The notes below the pieces were generated by a model. It did not search any database, was not told where the DNA came from, and saw only the letters and a program-made list of their open reading frames with translations. A stretch of DNA of 64,000 nt from positions 1 through 64,000 of the forward strand of contig JBBRYT010000014.1 in assembly GCA_038237435.1 (NCBI GenBank), written 5' to 3'. Origin of the DNA: JACCTI01 sp038237435. GTDB lineage: Bacteria; Verrucomicrobiota; Verrucomicrobiia; Chthoniobacterales; UBA10450. Below, in pieces: positions 60,501 through 64,000 of the stretch (positions are counted from its first letter, which is position 1; each line of letters begins with the position of its first letter). A program made the translations under genes and the position numbers.

Positions 60501-60893
60501 GACGTCAGTCTCGGTGAAAATATTTCCTTGCGAACCTGTGCGCAAAGTAACTGCCAGGACACCGGTGCCCCAGGTTTGTCCATAAACATTATTTGAGAAG
60601 AAGACAGAATTCGCTCCATCCCCGGCCTGACCCGCCAAGGAATCGCCAGCGACGAACTTCACTTTATCGATGTATTGGTTCCAGATGTTGAGTGCGTCCG
60701 CAGCCGAGCCGTTCCACGAGCCAGTTCCATCGGAGAAAGAACTTGGCGAATGGGTCAAGCCCAAGTGCATGACAATCTGGTTACCCTCGGGCCAGGCGTA
60801 GCCGTTAAGGACATATCCGTAGCCGACGTGAGGCAGCGCTAGGAGGCCGCTCAAAAGCCGGCACAAAAGAGGAACGGAAGGCCGGGGAAACAC
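57543..60893 (-). CDS. Giant exported matrixin-type metallopeptidase with Ig repeats and a beta-propeller
   Basis: A 1116-residue protein from a GTG at 60893, with a signal peptide (ending about HVGYG). The matrixin (M10A-like) domain carries HEFGHVLGLDHPDDH, with zinc ligands His163, His167 and His173 and base Glu164, then a Met-turn AIMNS. Five putative Ig repeats follow (about 210-640), each with the PxGLxLDxxTGxIxG pattern. Then comes a YVTN-like propeller (about 650-870) with units such as GAWSLGISADGSKLYC, and two near-identical C-terminal repeats of about 115 residues (NVLIGGFIVGG..KKLLIRATGPSL and NVMIAGFIIGG..TKVIVRALGPSL). Likely cell surface or secreted. One exact 9-mer only, at 60007. 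Confidence 0.88.
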   Translation of the reverse strand: MFPRPSVPLLCRLLSGLLALPHVGYGYVLNGYAWPEGNQIVMHLGLTHSPSSFSDGTGSWNGSAADALNIWNQYIDKVKFVAGDSLAGQAGDGANSVFFSNNVYGQTWGTGVLAVTLRTGSQGNIFTETDVLFNNKLKWSSYRGNLIVSGPGGTYDFHRVALHEFGHVLGLDHPDDHGQLITAIMNSIIGDLDHLAADDIAGARSLYQISITSSQGGQFVKSGSPFSYQITAPIAATNYSATGLPPGIQVDPNTGLISGSCPTSGDFTVNILVEGATIETSSGSFYLHIDPLRLTSAFYAPQILIGESFSYQITAESNPTSFSATNLPAGLSLDATTGIISGIPTVTGQFQVQVVASGATSQAVGTVIITISPPYITSPTNVRQLEIGDSFSYQITSTHHPTSFSATGLPPLFQVDSATGIITGTATTANVGNYYPTIKAETAFGEATAYFLLFIEPPRLTSSNSSGAQIGNNFLFQITASNHPTSFSAAGLPAGLTLDPATGLISGVATLSGNYVIFVTAHGSVGDATGYITMTVSPGDFYNPPLAKVFLGNLAFILADSERPRIYAASWDGVTVLDSESFAVVKQIPMSSGAWSLGISADGSKLYCTTSYLNSIAVINLETLEVRPELAIPGYSSNFAEQGADGYLYVGGNHGTVLQVDPATGATLNQISLETSNDYIGLTVKLSPDRNTLFVGESQYLSPLLAKYSLSSGNPPALQQKIRVADTTRYGTKLTLSPDGQFFALPLGSVTGDRAPAVQLRSTSDLNQIQATLPTPYSPDEVAFSPDGLFAVQLYYGYSRIDIFDLPNHKLIQSLTPADHAFVSAGQQTSHLTVSNTHLSAALGGGGGATYLYTYPLPLPAPPKSILNVSTRLRTQTGDNVLIGGFIVGGTEPKKLLIRATGPSLPVTGKLMDPTLELHNPDGSIVINDNWNQHRTDVLASGLAPADEHEAAIVATLQPGVYTAIVRGSADTTGVALVEVYDLSPNSNSKITNISTRGKVEIDDNVMIAGFIIGGDQPTKVIVRALGPSLTASNVAGVLTDTTLELHDSNGTAFAFNDDWQSDQVQEIKDTKLAPPDPHEAALVRTLPPGLYTAIVHGKNNATGVALVEVYNLESN

Positions 60894-60983
60894 ACACGAT
60901 GTTTACTTGAGCGACGGAAGAATGGCAACCGATTTGCTACTCTTCCACCACTGGTTAGGCGAATTCTCCGGGCGCAAATTGAC

Positions 60984-62717
60984 TTGGAGCCCGCTCCCTT
61001 TACGGTCAGGCGATTGGAAACTTCCTTAGCTAGAACAGAGCGCACTTATATTCGGTTGATCCTAGGGAGCTTCGCGGCGCTGGTTCTTTTCATCGCCCTT
61101 TGCTGGGGCGGGTTCCGTTTTTACCGGCATTGGGAAGAAGGTCATCTCCTCCGGCGAGCCGCAGCCTTCATGGCGGGTGGTGACTTGAAGACGGCCAGCC
61201 TCAATGCACGGCGGGCCTGGCAATTGAACGAGCGCAATCCCGCAGCCGCGCGATTGATCGCACAAATTCTGGAGAAAACAGGCGACCGCAACGCCCTGGA
61301 TTGGCGCCGGAAAGTTTTGGATCTTGATCCCGATTCTATCGACGACGCACTCGCTCTCACGAGAAGCGCGCTTTGGTTCAACGACATCGCGACCGCGGAC
61401 AAGACACTCACGGCCTTGGACGAAAGGGCCAAGGAAAAGCCGGAGTACTTCGCGGCGCTTGGGCGTCTCGCGGAAATGAAGCATGATCTCGCCCGCGCCG
61501 AAAAAGATTGGCTACGCGCGACCGAGTTGGCGCCTAACGACACGGCCTATCGTTTCCAACTCGCCCTTACGCGACTCAGTTTGAAGGACGCCTCAAAACG
61601 CTCGGAGGCCTTGCGTGTCTTGAATGAATTGCGAAGCGATGGAACCCAGCGGACCGCCGCGACCCGGACTCTGATCATCGATGGCGTGGCGCATCATGAT
61701 GATCCGCAGGCTGTCCACGTTCTGGCGAATGAACTGCAGGCTTATCCGGAATCGATGTTCAGCGATCGCATCATCTACCTGGAGATTCTGCGGCAACTTC
61801 ACGATCCGTCTTATGAAGAGTACTTAGCGCGCTTGAAATCCGAGGTGCCGGCGAAAGTAGCTGACGCTGCGGCCCTCTTATCTTGGATGACCCGCAATCA
61901 CATGAGTGACGATGCAATCGCGTTCGCCAACAGCTTGCCCCCAGGGACGACGACGAAATGGCCGGTCGCGCCGGCGTTGGCGGAAAATTATGCGCAGACG
62001 AAGAATTGGACACAGCTAGAGAAGCTCACGCGCAGCGGCGATTGGTTGGGTTATAACCCGCTGCGGCGCGCTTATCTCGCGCGAGCTCTGCGCGGCCAGG
62101 ATAAGCAGTTGGCCTTCGAGCAGGAATTAGCGGCGGCGCAGAAAGAAGCAGCCGCTAATCCGCAGATGTTATCGACGCTCACGCAAACGATTGCTGATTG
62201 GGGCTGGAAAAACGAAGCGATCGAGATGCTTTGGACTTTGACCAAGAATCCTGAAAAGAAGTTGCCGGCGTTGCAGGCGTTGTACGAGCATTACACGAAA
62301 GCGGCGGATACTACGGGCGTTTATCGAACGTTAACCAAGTTCGCGGAGATCAGACCAGACGATGCGGCGTTGAAAAACAACCTGGCGCAGATCTCTTTGC
62401 TCTTGGGCACTGACGTCGAGTATGCGCGAAAGCTGGCCGCAGACCTGCGCGCGAAGGAACCGAACAATGCCGCTTATGTTTCAACCTACGCTTTTGCTCT
62501 TCTCTCGAAAGGCGACAGCAAAGAAGCGTTGAAGGTCATGGAGGGATTGAGTGAAGAGCAACTGCGTGATCCGTCAGTCGCGACCTATTATGGTTTGGTC
62601 CTGGCCGCGGCTGGTCAAAAGGAAAAGGCGCGCGGCTTCTTGGACCGAAGTAAGGAAGCGTCGCTCCTACCGGAAGAAAAGGCGCTGGTAACGAAAGCGC
62701 AGAACAGTCTCGACTAA
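60984..62717 (+). CDS. Single-helix membrane protein with TPR repeats
   Basis: A 577-residue protein starting at TTG 60984. One membrane helix (about 25-45, LILGSFAALVLFIALCWGG) leaves a long C-terminal part of TPR-like helical pairs outside (GDLKTASLNARRAWQLN, ARAEKDWLRATELAPND and LRAKEPNNAAYVSTYAFALL). No enzymatic domain. Similar TPR proteins lie near exosortase/PEP-CTERM genes in Verrucomicrobia and may assist export or polysaccharide assembly; two PEP-CTERM-like genes follow here, but no exosortase is visible. A near copy of the 9-mer (61533) codes Pro-Asn-Asp. Confidence 0.8.
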   Translation: MEPAPFTVRRLETSLARTERTYIRLILGSFAALVLFIALCWGGFRFYRHWEEGHLLRRAAAFMAGGDLKTASLNARRAWQLNERNPAAARLIAQILEKTGDRNALDWRRKVLDLDPDSIDDALALTRSALWFNDIATADKTLTALDERAKEKPEYFAALGRLAEMKHDLARAEKDWLRATELAPNDTAYRFQLALTRLSLKDASKRSEALRVLNELRSDGTQRTAATRTLIIDGVAHHDDPQAVHVLANELQAYPESMFSDRIIYLEILRQLHDPSYEEYLARLKSEVPAKVADAAALLSWMTRNHMSDDAIAFANSLPPGTTTKWPVAPALAENYAQTKNWTQLEKLTRSGDWLGYNPLRRAYLARALRGQDKQLAFEQELAAAQKEAAANPQMLSTLTQTIADWGWKNEAIEMLWTLTKNPEKKLPALQALYEHYTKAADTTGVYRTLTKFAEIRPDDAALKNNLAQISLLLGTDVEYARKLAADLRAKEPNNAAYVSTYAFALLSKGDSKEALKVMEGLSEEQLRDPSVATYYGLVLAAAGQKEKARGFLDRSKEASLLPEEKALVTKAQNSLD

Positions 62718-62750
62718 GAGCCCTTCGCTCAGCTTTCGCTGAGAAAGAAA

Positions 62751-62776
62751 ACGGCCGCCTCAGGACAGGCGGCCGT
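62751..62776. terminator. Strong intrinsic terminator between convergent genes
   Basis: Ten-base perfect stem ACGGCCGCCT / AGGCGGCCGT with loop CAGGAC. On the minus strand it is followed by TTTTCTTT, so it ends the PEP-CTERM-like gene at 62807; on the plus strand it is followed by TCTT after the TPR gene. Probably bidirectional. Confidence 0.85.
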
Positions 62777-62806
62777 TCTTAACCAAACGTTGAACCAACG
62801 ACGAAG

Positions 62807-63517
62807 CTAATTCTCGATTCGGCTGGCGCGGCGCCGGCGCAGAATCGTGGTTGAGGAAATGGCGGTGATCAAACCCAGGATCGGAAGGAGCGCGTTCATT
62901 TCCGGCACGGGTGTAAAGTTAGCGCGGAATGCAATCGGGAGAACGTCAACGGCTCCGGCCGCAATGGAAATAAACTGAAAGGAGCCGAAGTTTGGCACCG
63001 CGACGAATTTCTCATCGAAGGAACTGCCGAAAGCTGAGCCCAACTGTGTTCCAAGTGTGCCTTGCGTGTTCGATCCGAAAATCCTGAACGACTCGCCGCT
63101 TTGAACGCTCCCCACTTCGATTTCGCCGCCGGTAAAACCCTGGCCAAGGATGGAGCGAAGATCGAGCTGGATGTACTGCGCCGGCGACCCGTCGGAATTC
63201 AGCCCTAGTTCATTATCGAACGTGCCGACGACACCCAAACCGTGCTCGCTACCGCCACCGATCGGTCCAGTGGACTTATAAAAGAGATCATGGGGCGTAT
63301 CCGTGCCGGCCACGTTATCAAAACCGCGGGCGGTGATCGTAGCGGAAGTCTGACCTCCAGGTAATCCGACGAGGCCGGAAATCGTGTAACTGCGGCTGCT
63401 CGAGCCGACGTTCTGGTTCAGGTTGCCAGGATTGAGCTCCCAGGTCACGAGCGTCGCCCAGGCGGACGAGGCAGCGAAGGTAGCGGCACAAACTAGCACG
63501 AGGATTTTTTGTTTCAT
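62807..63517 (-). CDS. Exported PEP-CTERM-like protein
   Basis: From the ATG at 63517 (MKQKILVLVCAATFAASSAWA) about 236 residues with a Sec signal peptide. The middle is a beta-sandwich (WELNPGNLNQNVG to FQFISIAAG) of the kind in PEP-CTERM proteins with carbohydrate-binding-like folds. The C-terminus is a sorting signal: VPEMNALLPILGL, a hydrophobic helix, then RRRRASR. In Verrucomicrobia this VPExNxL variant replaces VPEP and is expected to be processed by an exosortase. It may be involved in surface matrix. An upstream start at 63577 lacks a signal. Confidence 0.85.
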   Translation of the reverse strand: MKQKILVLVCAATFAASSAWATLVTWELNPGNLNQNVGSSSRSYTISGLVGLPGGQTSATITARGFDNVAGTDTPHDLFYKSTGPIGGGSEHGLGVVGTFDNELGLNSDGSPAQYIQLDLRSILGQGFTGGEIEVGSVQSGESFRIFGSNTQGTLGTQLGSAFGSSFDEKFVAVPNFGSFQFISIAAGAVDVLPIAFRANFTPVPEMNALLPILGLITAISSTTILRRRRASRIEN

Positions 63518-63762
63518 GTGGGTCGAGATGCGATTCTCTGTTGCTCTATATTCCTCATATTTGAGTCGCAGGGTCAACGATTATTTCCGTGCCACGCGTC
63601 TCGGAGAAACGGCGCCACGGCGATTGCCGAGGGGAAGCGGAGAAATTTTTCTGCGAGAGGAAGCGTGGCAAGGGTGCAAACGGATGTTGGAGTTTTGTCG
63701 GGTCGGCGTGCCAGGCGCTAAAGAAAGTCGCACCGGGCCAAAAGTAATTCACCAAAAAGAAG

Positions 63763-63789
63763 CGGCCGTCCGCAAACTGGACGGCCGCA
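63763..63789. terminator. Intrinsic terminator of the second PEP-CTERM-like gene
   Basis: Ten-base perfect stem GCGGCCGTCC / GGACGGCCGC with loop GCAAACT. Read on the minus strand it is followed by TTCTTTTT, so it ends the partial gene at 63815. The stem shares the GGCCG core with the terminator at 62751, suggesting the two gene-plus-terminator units are related by duplication. Confidence 0.85.
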
Positions 63790-63814
63790 AACCAAACCAG
63801 AAGTGAGAGTGGAC

Positions 63815-64000
63815 CTATTTCGTCGTGATCGTGGCCGCCACAAGCGCCATCCGACGGCGGCGCAGAAGATGAGTCGACCCGACCGCCGCGATTAAACCAA
63901 CCAGCGGAAAGAGTGCATTCATTTCCGGCACCGGCGTGATGTTCATGGTGAAGGAGACGCCGTCATTGAAGAAGTGACAATCGGGGTCGATGCCGAAGGC
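63815..64000 (-). CDS. Partial PEP-CTERM-like protein (C-terminus only)
   Basis: Only the last 61 codons are in the window; the gene runs off the right edge. Translation of the minus strand gives VPEMNALFPLVGLIAAVGS, then LLRRRRMALVAATITTK and a TAG stop. The sorting motif and hydrophobic helix are nearly the same as in the neighbour at 62807, so this is a second exported protein with the same sorting tag. The Cys-containing segment before it (DPDCHFFNDG) suggests a beta domain with one Cys. Confidence 0.88.
   Translation of the reverse strand, partial: AFGIDPDCHFFNDGVSFTMNITPVPEMNALFPLVGLIAAVGSTHLLRRRRMALVAATITTK

Noticed and set aside
1..64000. The dispersed 9-mer as a Chi or KOPS-type polar replication/recombination signal
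   Set aside because: Copies are split 17 to 14 between strands with no long one-sided stretch. Chi and KOPS sites show strong strand bias along a replichore.
1..64000. Abundant GATCGC / CGATCG-like hexamers resembling the cyanobacterial HIP1 word
   Set aside because: They are frequent, but codon use in this GC-rich genome (Ile ATC, Arg CGC, Asp GAT) could account for them. I could not show excess over composition by eye.
1..64000. CRISPR arrays, insertion sequences or prophage
   Set aside because: No regularly spaced direct repeats, transposase, integrase or phage structural genes were seen on either strand.

Overview
This 64 kb window reads as chromosomal DNA of a Verrucomicrobiota bacterium, most likely from the Spartobacteria/Chthoniobacterales side. 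The grounds are: two exported proteins ending in a PEP-CTERM-like tail with a VPEMNAL core; a DUF1800/DUF1501 secreted pair; several giant exported proteins built from Ig-like, PA14 and thrombospondin-3-type modules; FlgO/TolB-like TPR proteins; a short divergent RNA polymerase omega subunit; and a Dop/ARC (proteasome ATPase) pair, which outside Actinobacteria is known from a few Gram-negative phyla including this one. Taxonomy is inference from gene content. No rRNA, CRISPR array, prophage or insertion sequence was seen. One tRNA (Asp) is present.

Layout. 0-11 kb: CorA magnesium channel, an amino acid permease coupled to an aminotransferase, a 54-residue lipoprotein, two exported proteins of unknown role, a large exported metallopeptidase, a GYF_2-like membrane protein, an ICMT-family methyltransferase and a small minus-strand rpoZ cluster that includes a cysteine-less FmdB-like protein. 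11-24 kb: cupin, tRNA-Asp, proteasome-type ATPase plus Dop, cyclophilin, glycogen phosphorylase, rhomboid protease, DsbA-like protein, infC with an apparently non-ATG start, TonB-domain protein, YmdB-type phosphodiesterase and an N-acetylmuramoyl-L-alanine amidase whose 5' end lies in a REPIN-like palindrome. 24-36 kb: large exported and envelope proteins, ending in DUF1800 and DUF1501. 36-42 kb: a five-gene minus-strand operon (coiled-coil protein, BON/OmpA membrane protein, Ras-like GTPase, histidine kinase, pseudo-receiver fused to a metallo-beta-lactamase-fold enzyme) that looks like a complete but uncharacterised signalling system. 42-50 kb: carbonic anhydrase, GFA protein, SMUG-type uracil glycosylase, POT transporter, exported protein, aromatic amino acid hydroxylase and a UbiA-like membrane protein. 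50-56 kb: an apparent treZ / glycogen debranching / MscS / L,D-transpeptidase operon that fits osmotic adaptation. 56-64 kb: a paralogue of the 4.9 kb exported protein, upp, a huge matrixin/Ig/propeller protein, a TPR membrane protein and two PEP-CTERM-like proteins with look-alike terminators.

The most striking signal is not a gene. The 9-mer CCTAACGAG (extended consensus GCCTAACGAGT) occurs 31 times exactly, 17 on one strand and 14 on the other, where about 0.5 would be expected by chance. It lies inside unrelated genes in all four stop-free reading frames (coding Pro-Asn-Glu, Leu-Thr-Ser/Asn, Leu-Val-Arg, Ser-Leu-Gly), provides stop codons in the other frame, and also sits between genes. 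Density, strand symmetry and frame independence resemble the DNA uptake sequences of Neisseriaceae and Pasteurellaceae, but the word is different. All counts were made by eye.
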